From Chara braunii (taxonomy: Eukaryota > Streptophyta > Charophyceae > Charales > Characeae): a stretch of DNA of 24,286 bases. The DNA lies in contig BFEA01000021.1 of assembly GCA_003427395.1 (NCBI GenBank), forward strand, positions 585,618 through 609,903. The letters run 5' to 3'. The translations under genes were made by a program, and so were the position numbers. The notes below the pieces were generated by a model, which made no database searches, was not told the DNA's origin, and saw nothing but the letters and a program-made list of their open reading frames with translations. Below are positions 1 to 9,999 of this stretch, piece by piece. Positions within the stretch are counted from its first letter, which is position 1. Every line of letters begins with the position of its first letter.

Positions 1-121
1 CCCTGCTTTCCCCCTCTCCCTCTCTTTGGGAGCCACTCTCTTACTTCAAGGGCAAATCAAAATTATCGTAATGCAAAGCCAGGGACTTCGACGCAATGCC
101 GTGTCTTACTCATTTGCGGCA

Positions 122-2225
122 ATGCGGGGCTCGCATGCAACAAAAACATCCACGAGTGTGATTGATAATGAAGCACTCAAATTTTTCATCGGAAGGACAA
201 AAGTTGGAGTTCAAGTGACTGGAAAGATTCCCAACCCTCAGGATAAAGAAGAAGAGATTGTAATATGGAAATACCCTGAAGAGAAAGTGGCGGAACTGGA
301 TGAATTCCACGAAAAGCATGGAGTCATATTCAATTTTGCAAGAAGTGATGCCGACCTCATGCCAGCAGAAAAACGAAAATGGGTGATTGCAGCGATAAAC
401 AAAGAAGAAAAACTGAAAAGTCTCAAGGAAGCTCAGTTTGTACAATAACAACATGGGAAAAAAAGCAAACGAACCAGCGAGCGAACCCAACCTTCACAGT
501 TTCGTACAAACAAACGCTGATGAAATTTTTTTTTTGGTTGCAATTCGGTAGAATTCAACCAGGGTTTCACGGATTGGTAGTGGACAAACTGGAGAAGCAA
601 TACCCAGCGAACAAAATCCTTAAGTGGATTCTGCCAACACCGGATTTCTTTGATCCCCACTGTGGATCCATGATGACAATCTTGGAAGTGAAAACAGACG
701 ATCCTCCAGTGTTCCCACTAACATGGACACTCGCGATCGAGCAAAGGGAACTAGTGATTGAAATCTCCACAAAGACCTCGCCGATCTGCTTCAGATGCAG
801 AGGACGAGGCCACATGGGTACCGACCCGAATTGTCCCAAATTTCCCACGAACTAGAAAGAGAGGAAACTTATGCCCAATATGTTGGTTGAGGTTGAAGAA
901 GTCTCGGGTACGTGGTTCATTATGGATCCTACCTACAACGGGTGGGTCTTTGACGACAATCTTGAAGACCCGGATTGGAGCTGGCATTATTCGAACAAGG
1001 AACCAATAACAAAGAAGCCGGATATCTTTCCCCCTGCCGACAACAAATGGCAAAAGATGGCAATGGGGAAAGAAGTTGGCAACCCCACGAAGATCAATAC
1101 CATCCCCTTGAACGATTCGCAGGTTATAAGGGAGGAGAAAGCAAGGGAAGACTTGTTATGGGTCTTGGATTCAGTGAGAGAACAGGCAGAACAGGAGTAC
1201 TCCAAGGACCCAGAAAAGTTTCAGAAAAAAACACAGGAAATAATTCAAAGCAGAAAGAATGATGAAAAAAGAAAGGTGGAAGAGCAAGAACGGACCATCC
1301 AACAAACTGAGAGCAAAAGAACTCTGGACATTAGCCCCAATCAAGAAAGAGGGCAATCGGACTCCAAAAGGAGGAAAGTGAACAGGGCGGAAGAGACTCA
1401 AACTGAGGAGGAGGATGTGACAGACCCGCACATCACCGCAGCCCAATTCATGGATAAGGATGCAGAAGAAGACACTGACGATAGAAAGAGCTCAAGTGGC
1501 TCAGCTACCATCAACGATCAGGCGTTCCCTCCCAACAGGTCTCTTCAATGGCTACGTGAGTCATTGAAAAGGTCAAAAGGGAGAGGGAACACCTCTTCAA
1601 CATACGGACAGCCTGCCTGAAACACATAGAGAGGAATAAGAAGCAAGGCACAGTAGTCGGTATCCAAAAATCAGCAAACAATTTTGAACTGCTTGAACAA
1701 GAGTTCTCAGAGTACGCTGCCTTCAGGTACGCAGAGAAAAAAAGAACCAGAGAACAGGGGAAGTCGGGCATTAAGGAAACAATCAAGGATTCAAAAGAAC
1801 CGTTCCAAGACCTGCGCCAAAAGAAATGGAAAACCATCAAAGCACACAAAAAAGATGACCAAAAGTCTGGCCAGAATGAGAACACAAGGAAGACAGAGAG
1901 CATTGAGCTTGAAATGAATCTTGCTGTCATTGAGGCGCAAACTGAAAAGTTGAAACTCAACGCTGCGTATGAGCCATAATTCACATCTCTGCGGCACGTA
2001 GCTGACGACAAAGCCCCACACGTGATGCAACAAGTGAAATCCAGCAGACTCACCATGATGGGTCTACGGCCTCTTTTAGCTACAAGATATGTTGAGGAGA
2101 CAGGTGAGTGGCAGGTGGCCACAAATGTTTCCTTTGCACTCCCACACTTCGAGGAGGGACAAAATTTGATGGCAGTAATTCGTGAAAAAATTACTGCTAC
2201 TTGCCCGTTGGGTGTAAGGATTTAG
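122..2225 (+). pseudogene. LINE A ORF1 (RNA-binding/CCHC protein), decayed
   Basis: ORF1 of a non-LTR retrotransposon. Such proteins bind the element RNA to form the ribonucleoprotein. I place the start at the ATG at 122 because the residues after it (MRGSHATKTSTS) match the start of LINE B ORF1. Order: an N-terminal DUF4283/RRM-like part with EKRKWV, a zinc knuckle near 787-835 (CFRC..H......C, spacing CX2CX4HX6C), a Trp-rich module (NMLVEVEE, YNGWVFDDN, KPDIFPP), a Lys/Glu-rich coiled-coil-like stretch, and a C-terminal GEWQVATNVSFALP block also found in LINE B. Damage: a frame change with loss of about 45 codons near 430, an in-frame TAG at 853-855, a frameshift near 1560 and a TAA at 1977-1979. 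Translation resumes with LINE B similarity after each break, so this is one broken gene. A spurious ORF is unlikely, since similarity to B runs over its whole length. Confidence 0.82.
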
Positions 2226-2324
2226 GGGCCAGACACCCCAATGTTACCCAATAGGGGTACTGGATGGAGGACTTCGGGAACAAAGCCAATCAGCAGGCCC
2301 CCAAGCCGAATTGAAGAGCACAAG

Positions 2325-3377
2325 GTATAGTCATCTGAAGTTGGAATGTGAACAGCTTAAGCAACATCCTCAACAAGGAAGATAAATTTAATGATATAAT
2401 TAAGGGTCTTAAGCAGGAAAATAACAAAATTACGGACGTGATAATGCTTCAAGAAACGCACCTGACAAACAACACAGAACATCAGAAAACTACAAAAAGT
2501 ATTTATGAGATGATTAGGTGGGATCAAGGACGCAGTTTGGGCATCAGACAGCGCAACAAGCAGTAAAGGCACAACCATTCTAATATCGAAAAACTCTCGA
2601 CTCTACAAAGGTGGCGCGGTAATCAATACAGGTAAGGATGATAATGAGGGAAGGTGGTGCCTCATGGACTTGAGGTGGAAGGAGGAAAACTTCAGACTAT
2701 GCTCCTAACGACAGGGCCGACAAATCTTCATTCATCCACTCCCTAGGACAGTTGATCCTGCCTCTACAAGCCTGCATAATAGGAGGAGACTGGAATGCCA
2801 CGCTAGACCCCGTTAATGACTGTATTTCAAAAACGGTCTCATCTCAGTCTTCCCAGGAAGCGGCACCCATCCATCAACAAGAGGTTTCTCACTAGTGAAG
2901 AAAAAGCACGCCCACCATACGGCCTTCTCTCACATAGACTTCTTTCTGGTGTCTGACCACCTCATGGGAACAGTCAAGGAGCTAACATTTTGCCATTGGC
3001 ACCCTACCCGGGTCTGGACCACAAACCAATTGAACCGATCGTCGGCTTTGACCAATTCATCCAGAAAGGTCGGAGCTTCCACAAATTAAACAACTCCCTC
3101 CTACTGAGTCGCGAATTCATAGGGTGTATGGAGGAGAACTGGAAGAATCTAAAATGAAGCTTCATCTTAGGGGGGGAAAGGTGGCAATGGTTCCAAAATA
3201 ACTACTTGACGCTAGCCAAAAGAGCGGCTAAAATATCAAGGAAAATGGCCAACGACAGGAAAAGATGAAAGTGTGATGCTCGAAACTGCCTTGAAAGTAG
3301 CGGAGAGTAATTTACTCACCAATATGTGATGCTCGAAACTGCCTTGAAAGTAGCGGAGAGTAATTTACTCACCAATA
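2325..3377 (+). pseudogene. LINE A ORF2 segment A1: AP-type endonuclease domain, decayed
   Basis: Start of LINE ORF2, the exonuclease/endonuclease/phosphatase fold that nicks target DNA for target-primed reverse transcription. Visible motifs in order: SWNVNSLSNIL, IMLQETHLTNN, KGTTILIS, GRWCLMDLRW, YAPND, IIGGDWNATLDP, SHIDFFLVSDH and LDHKP. The Asn, Glu, Asp-x-Asn and Asp-His positions expected of this family are therefore present. The frame changes several times (near 2515, 2700 and 2830), a TGA precedes SWNVN, and another stop follows at about 3156. The linker after the endonuclease (LETALKVAESNLLTN) is present twice because of a 53-bp tandem duplication. It lies about 100 bp downstream of ORF1 in the same order as in LINE B. 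No RT follows. Confidence 0.82.
3272..3377 (+). repeat. 53-bp perfect tandem duplication
   Basis: Units 3272-3324 and 3325-3377 are identical as read. The unit encodes the post-endonuclease linker of LINE segment A1. The second copy ends exactly where segment A2 begins (3378), so the duplication marks the A1/A2 junction. Confidence 0.9.
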
Positions 3378-4245
3378 CGGGGCACAACAATCCTAATACC
3401 ACTCACCTCCAAAATCTGGTCAGAAGGACAGGTGCTTGAAGGGGAAGGAGACATATCAGAAAGTAGATGGTCCTGGATCGAAATCAGGTGGCAAGGAGAA
3501 GAGCTTAGGATTCTGAACATATACGTGCCCAACGCAGAAAACGAACGGCTAGTGTTTTTTGACAAAATTAAGCAGCTCTTCCCGAATCCTCTACCAATAA
3601 TCATGGCAGGCGACGCGAACACGACATTGGATCCTAGCCTAGATTAAACAGCTCTTCCCGAATCCTCTACCAATAATCATAGCAGGCGACTCGAACATGA
3701 CATTGGATCCTAGCCTAGATCGCATCTCTCAGTCCCTGTTGTTGGGGCCCACACAAACCAACACTCGCATCCAAAACATTATGACGGAATTCGAACTGAT
3801 CGATCCATTCCAAACCCTTCATCCTGGCGCGAAAGCCTTCTTCCTAATCAAAAGAAACCGAGAAAACCGGATGTCACTCTTAAGGATCGACTATTTCCTA
3901 ATCTCCAAGCTCCTGCAGGGAGCAATCAAGGAGGCTGGAATTTTACCAGCAGCAGCCTTCAAGGAGCTGGATCACAATCCCACCCACCGGGTTCTAAACT
4001 TCAACTCCCCGGTAGAAAAAGGTCAGGGCTTCTATAGACTAAACAACTCTCTCCTCTCCACGGACTGTCTGACAGAGGCAGACAAATGGAACTGGCTGCT
4101 AATGCGACAGAATGAAGCGAGGCGTTACAACCGACACCAATGGTTCATAAACAGCTCTGCAGACCTGTCCCAGATTGCTTCATCCGAGTCAAGAAGCATA
4201 GCAGTAGAACGCAAAATCAGAAAGGAAGAACTCCAAATTGCTATG
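3378..4245 (+). pseudogene. LINE segment A2: second, different endonuclease segment
   Basis: A second endonuclease segment begins abruptly at the GTTILIP motif, the same point in the fold as GTTILIS of segment A1. It is closer to LINE B than to A1: compare the shared SKIW, RWSWI, LVFF, NIMTEF, AGILPAAAFK and RLNNSLLST. The first half (to 3647) and second half (from 3697) are thrown out of frame by a 76-bp tandem duplication. Catalytic-type GDANTTLDP and LDHNP motifs remain. Similarity to LINE B stops after KEELQI near 4245, before any RT. The whole ORF2 of this locus is therefore a chimera of two subfamilies, from template switching, recombination or misassembly. Confidence 0.8.
3567..3718 (+). 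repeat. 76-bp diverged tandem duplication in endonuclease
   Basis: Units 3567-3642 and 3643-3718 differ at four positions by eye. The unit codes for the KQLFPNPLPIIMAGD region. Since 76 is not a multiple of three, it breaks the reading frame. The substitutions suggest an old event and argue against a simple assembly duplicate. Confidence 0.88.
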
Positions 4246-5233
4246 GCAAGGTTTCTGAGTTGGCTGGAAGCAGAAAAGGCGACGAGGAGTCGTGAACGCG
4301 CCGCACCGGTTAGCGCGTACTCGACCGCCTACGCGAGCAGCGAAGCAGAGCGCGAAAGCGCCTCGCGCATCACTCACTTTCCGAACGTACCAATTTTTGG
4401 CGGGCAAAAGAAGGAAGGGTGAGAAACTCCTGGGCAACACAGCACGCCACGCATACGGGCATGGCCCCTCCATCTCCGAAAAAGGAAAGAAGCAGCAGGG
4501 GAGGAGAAAGGGTTGCCGCAGGGTAACAGGGAAAGGAGAGCAGAGAGCCATCCCGGTAAAAAAAGAGGAAGGAGGGCTCAAAAGAAAAGGACAAAAGGAG
4601 GGAACAACAGAGCAAAAAAAGGAAAAAACAAGACGAATCGGAGTGAGAGAAAAGGAACGAGAGGAAGGAGAGGAAACGTACTAAAAAGAGGAGGATCACC
4701 ATCAAGAGGAAACCGACGAAAAAAAGTAGTGTGACACTCAAAGAGACAAACATCGCCATCCGCATTCTTCCAAAAGTTTGGCTAGGTTCTCTTCCTTATT
4801 TAAGGTAAGACAATCACGCCCGAAATTTCAACCCGGCTCCTCCAAGCGCGAAAGGCGGGAAAGGGACAGCAGTTCTACAGAAGGGGGCGAGTTTACAACG
4901 GTTTCCAAGCGTGCAGGCAACAAAAGATGAAGCCAAGCGACCTTGCAGTATAGTTTTGGACACTTCCACTTGGCAAGACTCCAGCATAGCGATAGCATCG
5001 TTATGATAGCGATTCTACCTTCAATTAGACGGAGAGGAGTACTCCTAGCGCTCGACGGATAGGATCTCAGCGTGGTAGTAGTCAGAAAGCTGACAAACAG
5101 GAGGCGAGCAGCCATCACGGAACCCGAATCAGATCCAAATTCAACCCCCTCCCCTCTCCCCTCCCCCCCCACCACCACCACACACACACACACACACACC
5201 ACCATACATTTCACACTCCTTTCTGGTCCAACC
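4246..5233. other. Non-coding spacer with purine-rich block
   Basis: No gene recognised. 4290-4390 is GC-rich. 4400-4735 is strongly purine-rich on the + strand; the Lys/Arg-rich open frame at 4292-4684 follows from this composition and has no recognisable domain. 4985-5015 has several GATAGC-like words. 5130-5178 is C-rich and leads into a short (CA)n run at about 5179-5199. Confidence 0.6.
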
Positions 5234-5235
5234 TA

Positions 5236-5340
5236 CAGTCTTCCCCCGAATACAACGCTCGGTCATTCTAGATGAATTTAGACTGAAATATGCCCCAAAT
5301 TCAGCTAGAATGACCGTACGTTGTATTCGGGGGAAGATTG
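5236..5340. mobile_element. 105-bp palindromic MITE, copy 1
   Basis: A foldback element of 105 bp flanked by TA on both sides (5234-5235 and 5341-5342). It starts CAGTCTTCCCCCGAATACAA and ends with the inverse (GGGGGAAGATTG). The two arms of about 44 bp match with about four mismatches around a loop of about 17 bp. A second copy of the same length lies at 19973-20077. TA flanks, CAGT-like ends and no coding capacity fit a Tc1/mariner-type miniature element; the family assignment is inference. Confidence 0.8.
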
Positions 5341-5342
5341 TA

Positions 5343-5990
5343 GTACTATTCACCGCTGCACCCCGCACTGCCCACTAGTCGCCCGCCCATCTCCCCCAAC
5401 GAGGACCCCCCACACACCAGCAAAGACCCCGGTTAGGGTACCCTGCACTACCCACACCCACCCAGCACCTGTCTCTTATACACATCTAGATGTGTATAAG
5501 AGACAGGCCCAGTACAGCGACCAAATGCCAACCCACCTTCCTCAATCACAGCCACTAAGACACTCCCTTCCCCTAGCTGTTCTCCGTCGGCCACGTACCC
5601 CGCCCACCCCTTCTATCCCAAGCCGCTACGAATAATCATCCCCATCGCTGCACTCCGACCATACGAATACACATTCACTACTCGCTCACCTACCGCCTCT
5701 CATCCCTTTTCTACCGTATGAGAAAAACTCCCAGTAAAATTCTCCCCCACCACTCCCCCCCCATTCCCCCATCACCACGCCACGTGATCCCTCATCCGAA
5801 AGCCCAGAAAGCATCAACCAGTCTCCACACATCTCTCCCCACTTATCCTACCTCTCCCACACTACCCGTCAATCAGACATCATCCCACGCTACCCGCCTC
5901 CCCCCCAACTCTGAACTGCACCCTACAGCTCGCAGCCATCATAATCCAATCCTCTCGCTGTACAGGCCTGGCTGTAACCCACGACCCATC
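5343..5990. other. C-rich, G-poor block without genes
   Basis: The + strand is rich in C and poor in G for about 600 bp on both sides of the adapter junction. Open frames here (5321-5635 and 5718-5993) are Pro/His/Ser/Thr-rich by composition and show no domain. I see nothing else in it. Confidence 0.6.
5469..5506. other. Tn5/Nextera mate-pair junction adapter (artefact)
   Basis: A perfect 38-bp palindrome made of the 19-bp Tn5 mosaic end CTGTCTCTTATACACATCT followed directly by its reverse complement. This is the known circularisation junction of Nextera mate-pair libraries. It is synthetic sequence left in the assembly, so the bases left and right of it need not be neighbours in the genome. 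Confidence 0.97.
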
Positions 5991-6377
5991 TGAATATTGG
6001 CACCTGAAGTTAGAAGTCCCCCCAAAACTATCCTTGAAGGTCAAATAAAACCAAAGTGAGTAGACAATCATCGAGTAGAAAGAGACCAAACTTCAGAAAA
6101 CAGCTTCATTTCTTAAGAAGCATTGATTTTCTTTCCGGACTACCTGGCGCGAACTATCGTGCCAAATAACTATCAATTAAACGAAGAAGCCTGCTATCAA
6201 AGCTTTAATTATTTATTCACCCATTATTTATTTACCCGCTTACTCATCACAATTTATTTGTTTGTACTTACTCTTTAATTATTTATTAATCAGTGCACAT
6301 TTATTCACGAGAAGGAACAAATAAGACCAGGCCAGACCGGACAGAACAACCCTTCTCACGCAAGGATAAAGACTTCA
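5991..6377. other. AT-rich spacer next to truncated gypsy element
   Basis: No gene seen. 6180-6300 contains repeated ATTTATT-like words. The gypsy RT similarity (minus strand) ends at SKLDLKS near 6378. The sequence beyond does not continue the RT, so a breakpoint lies there. Confidence 0.55.
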
Positions 6378-7318
6378 AATCCAACTTAGAAAAATACTTT
6401 GCGCCGCCCAATCGCTCAAGAAGATCGTCGATGCGAGGAAGAGGCCCCGCATTCTTGACGGTTTGCGCGTTGAGCTTGCGATAGTCGATGCACAATCGTA
6501 GATCTTTGTTCTTCTTCCGTACGAAGAGAACTGGCGCTCCGTATGGAGAGCTACTAGGGCGGATCCAGCCCTTGTCCAACAAATCATCGAGATGTGTGCG
6601 GAGCCATAAGCTCCTCCTCGCTCATGCGATAAATGCAACCTTTCGGCGGCACGGCACCGGCCTCAAGAATGATCTCGTGAGAGATCGGCCGATCCGGCAC
6701 CACACCAGTAGGTGACTCGAAGATGTCGGCGAACTCGTCAAGCAACCGCACCACACGGGGGTCCAAAGACAAGTCCGTGGGTGAAGAGTCGGCTACCGCG
6801 ACAGTCCGTAGAAAACATATGCCGATTGCGTCGGGCTGCTCGTAAGCACAAGTAGCCCGGAATGACTTGGCCATCACCACTTGGCACCGAATCGAAGGGT
6901 GCGGAAGAGGAATAGTACATGACACTTCGGCGCCGAAGGCGTCACGAACGGTAAGGGTCCGCCGGTGGAAGTTGACCGTGTGATCCGCACTTGCAAGCCA
7001 AGGCATTCCCAAAATAATGTCGAAGTCCGTGTCCAAAATGTCAAATGTCACCGGTTCGCATGCATGAGGTGCGAAATACACCGGTACAGCCCCGATGCAG
7101 CGGTCGATAAGTTGCTGGGTCCTTCCGTCCGCCAACTTGATCGTTGTTGGGTTTGCCCTCCTTCGAACTTGTGCGCCAAGGTCAGCCCTTTGCATAAAGG
7201 CTTGGCTCATAAAATTGTGAGACGCGCCGCTATCCAACAAAGCGTTGCAGAACGCTTGCCCAACTTGGATGGGGACAAGAGGAGCGGTGTGTTGTTGTCG
7301 TCGTACCGCTGATTGCAA
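6378..7318 (-). pseudogene. Ty3/gypsy pol: aspartic protease and start of RT, truncated
   Basis: Minus-strand pol fragment. The protease cuts the polyprotein; the RT copies element RNA. The retropepsin active site is visible near 7225 (LLDSGASHNF), followed by the IILGMPWL motif near 7000. The RT entry region follows (LLDEFADIF, then [49 protein letters not shown]). The order protease then RT and these RT words are typical of Ty3/gypsy. A frameshift near 6610 separates the two frames. The element stops at SKLDLKS, before the catalytic YxDD, RNase H and integrase, so it cannot be functional. The protease frame overlaps the preceding gag-side frame at 7207-7318. Confidence 0.9.
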
Positions 7319-7319
7319 A

Positions 7320-9118
7320 ACTCAGGGGCCACCTTGGTAACATACGCAATGATGTCCCTCACCGCGACTTCGTCATCCGTCGGCGAAGTTGGTGGTGCAT
7401 AGAAGGATAAGTACGTGTGAAGATGAACGCATAGTGCTGCGCATTGCGGTCCCGACAAGCGGCCCGTGGTCGGCAGAGGAAGCCATGCGAAATCCCCGGA
7501 CGTCAGCGGGTCCAATACCTTTATGTTGAACTCGCGTACCGAATCCCGTGAAGAACCACTTGAAGACGATAAGTCGTCGCTGCCAGACGGAGAAGATGCC
7601 GCACACACGTCTTGTCCTTGAGCTTGAGTACCCAGCGTAGGAACGAGTCGGGCATGGTGTCGTGTTGATCAATGTTACACCACAGACAATAGCAGAATCT
7701 TGTGCGTGCCTTGAATGCTGATTCGGAGATACCGTAATAGGACCATGGGGCTTGAGCTGCTGCGCCGGGCCCAGGGCTAGATGCGGTGTTTGTCTTCGCC
7801 TTGCCGCGTCCTCGGCCTTTGTCGGGGCGGCCACCTTCCCGGGCGGCTGCGAGTCTGTCCCCTTCATTGGCGGACACGGCCTCACTAGCTTGGTCGCTTG
7901 GTGTTGCCGCTGCGACCACGGCCACTTTCGGTCGATGCTGATCTCTGCCCAGGCCTGGCGCAAACGAACGCATGAGATTCTTGGCCTCCTTGTTCGTGAC
8001 AATAATCTGCGTGGCCGTGTCAAAAAGTTATGTCGGTGTCGTCAGGGTATCCTCGACGTGAGTCAAGGTATTGCCCAACGACGGACACAACCTCGAGATG
8101 AAGTAGTGTTTGATGGCTTTGAAGCCCATTTGGATGTCTTGGTATGGATGTCAAGCGTTGGTACTCGGCAATCCAGTCAACACTCGGCAGCGTGCCTTGT
8201 TTGAAGACCATCAGCTTGTCCATTGCCTTGATCTTCGGCGGCTCTACTTGGAACCGCTTATGCCATGCCGCCTTCAGATCATCCCAACTGATCTTGGTAT
8301 GCAAGTCAGCAACTACCACTCCGTACTTGGACAAGAGATTGTCCAACCATGCTTGGCATGCGCCCCCCGACCGAGAGTACAAGTACCCGTGGTGTTTTTG
8401 TTCTTTGACGTAGTGTAGCTGCAGTGTGAGCTTGAACTTGCGGAACCATAAAATCGGATTTGTCTTCGTCGAGTCGCAGAAGATCTCCTGCCTGTCGAAC
8501 TTTGGAGTTGTCTCGCGCGCGGTTCCGATCTCGAGTGGTTGGCGGCACTACAGATCTGTTGCTCCAATTGTTGCGTTGTGGTTTGCTGTAACTGCACGTG
8601 GTCCTTGAGGGAGCCGACGTCGATCTCCAATGCCTCGAGGCGATCGGAGGTGTTGGAAGAGCTAGCATCGGGGACGGCGACAGGTCGCTGCTCCAACTGT
8701 TGGAGGCGGCCGTGGACTTGAGTCAACGCGTCCTCGAGGTTGTGGATGTCCTCCTGCTGTGTAATGCATGTTGCCAGGAGGTCCGTGAGATGGGAGAGGA
8801 GTAGAGCGATCTTGTTTTCACTGTCTTCCATCTTGCCATTCTCGGCCTCCGTCCGCCAATCCGCTGCCATTGTGAGCAAAGCTTGCTCTCCGTTGAATAT
8901 CTTCTCGCGATGTTGGACTCGTTCTTCATCGGCAGTCTTTGCTGCTGCCTTGCCGTGCTGGCATGCTGTTCAATTGCCAGCAGACATGCCTTCTCTGCGT
9001 CCTCTGCCTTCTTCTTTGTTGCGGCTGCTACTGCATCCGACTGTTGCTTAGCTTTGGTAATCAAAAGCAGCATCCGGGCCTGATTGGCCTCGTCCGTTTC
9101 CCCGGACTTCTGGTCCAT
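7320..9118 (-). pseudogene. Ty3/gypsy gag-like polyprotein, frameshifted
   Basis: Capsid-type gag of the same element. I start it at the ATG at 9118 (MDQKSGETDE). An N-terminal Ala/Lys/Gln-rich coiled coil (AAATKKKAEDAEKA) is followed, after a frame change near 8900, by more heptad-rich sequence (KIALLLSHLTDLLATC, LEDALTQVHGRLQQLE). After another change near 8520 comes the capsid core with WFRKFKL, ACQAWLDNLL and ISWDDLKAAWHKRF near 8300. A third change near 8160 leads to a basic, Gly/Arg-rich tail (GRGRGKAKT) and a Cys/His cluster CLWCNIDQH near 7690 that may be a degenerate zinc knuckle. The style matches gag proteins I associate with Chara, by recall only. The protease follows immediately. 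Confidence 0.8.
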
Positions 9119-9985
9119 GACTGTTGTTTGCGAGCACGTGAGCATAGACCAGGTTGGGGGCCTGCTGACGTGGTACTCCCTACAGCTGACGTGGCACTGC
9201 TGTCGGCTGACGTGGCCTGCTGATGTGGCAAGTCACCAATGCCACCGCAGGGGGTACCCGGAGACAAATAGAGAAGGTAAGACCAGAGGGGGCAACAACA
9301 TAGGTGGGGAGGGGTGGGTGGGATAATCGCCCAGATAAGGAGCCACTAATCAAAAGGAAAAGTTTTAAATTTGCAAAAAAAAAATTCAAGAAAATAAAAA
9401 TCCCGAGTTTTGCAAGTTCCGTAGGTCTCCCAACCTCCCTTGACGTGTGAAAGTATCAATGAGAAAAATTTTCGAACTTCAGACTGCCAATGATTATCAG
9501 GTAGTGAAAATCACAGAACTACGAATAAAAAAAAAGTTTTCGAAAAGAAATAACAACTATTCGGACTTACTGAGATGAGAGTATTCGCAGTTTGGAAAAT
9601 GGTACTGCAAGAGTAATTTCCCGTACCGTTTTCTGAAAAACGACTTTCGGAAAAAATATTTCAAATTTCCAAATAATGGGAAATTGCAAAAGGAGATCCA
9701 AATTTTCGAGAAAAACATATTCCGGATTTCCAACAACGAAATTTTGGATTTTCATAAGAAAAACGAAATCGGGAATTTCAGATATTGCGCTATTGCGATT
9801 TTCCACAACAGAAATAGCGAGAAAACGAAATCCAAGAAAAAAAAAAAAAAAAATGATTTTCGGCAGTGAGGTCAAAATTGTGATTTTGGGGGCTAACTAG
9901 TGTGCTCTAATCAATCAATCAAGACTAATCAGCTACCTAGTCCCCTCACACGTGTCAGATCAGGTTGTCCTGATTCATGTGCGGT
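9119..9985 (-). other. Gypsy element 5' leader between PBS and gag
   Basis: About 870 bp between the primer site and the gag ATG without a convincing gene. 9350-9900 is AT-rich with many AAATTTTCG-like words and an A-run at 9837-9852. 9164-9228 carries four GCTGA(C/T)GTGG words. Short ORFs here look compositional. Confidence 0.55.
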
Positions 9986-9997
9986 GCTCTGATACCA
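9986..9997 (-). promoter_or_regulatory. Primer binding site, initiator Met tRNA
   Basis: The minus strand reads TGGTATCAGAGC, the complement of the 3' end of plant initiator methionine tRNA, used to prime minus-strand synthesis. It lies two bases inside the LTR end (TGTAACA), exactly where a PBS is expected. Confidence 0.93.
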
Positions 9998-9999
9998 AC

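Noticed and set aside
4292-4684. 130-codon Lys/Arg-rich open frame
   Set aside because: It lies in a purine-rich tract, has no domain, and its composition follows from the DNA bias.
5718-5993. Pro/His/Ser-rich 91-codon open frame
   Set aside because: Low-complexity product of C-rich DNA close to an adapter artefact.
7373-8023. 216-codon open frame on the minus strand (same at 17337-17987)
   Set aside because: Its Arg-rich sequence is mostly an off-frame reading of gag. The capsid and tail are read better in the other frames.
7752-8204. 150-codon + strand open frame with many Cys
   Set aside because: Antisense shadow of gypsy gag; duplicated unchanged at 17716-18168.
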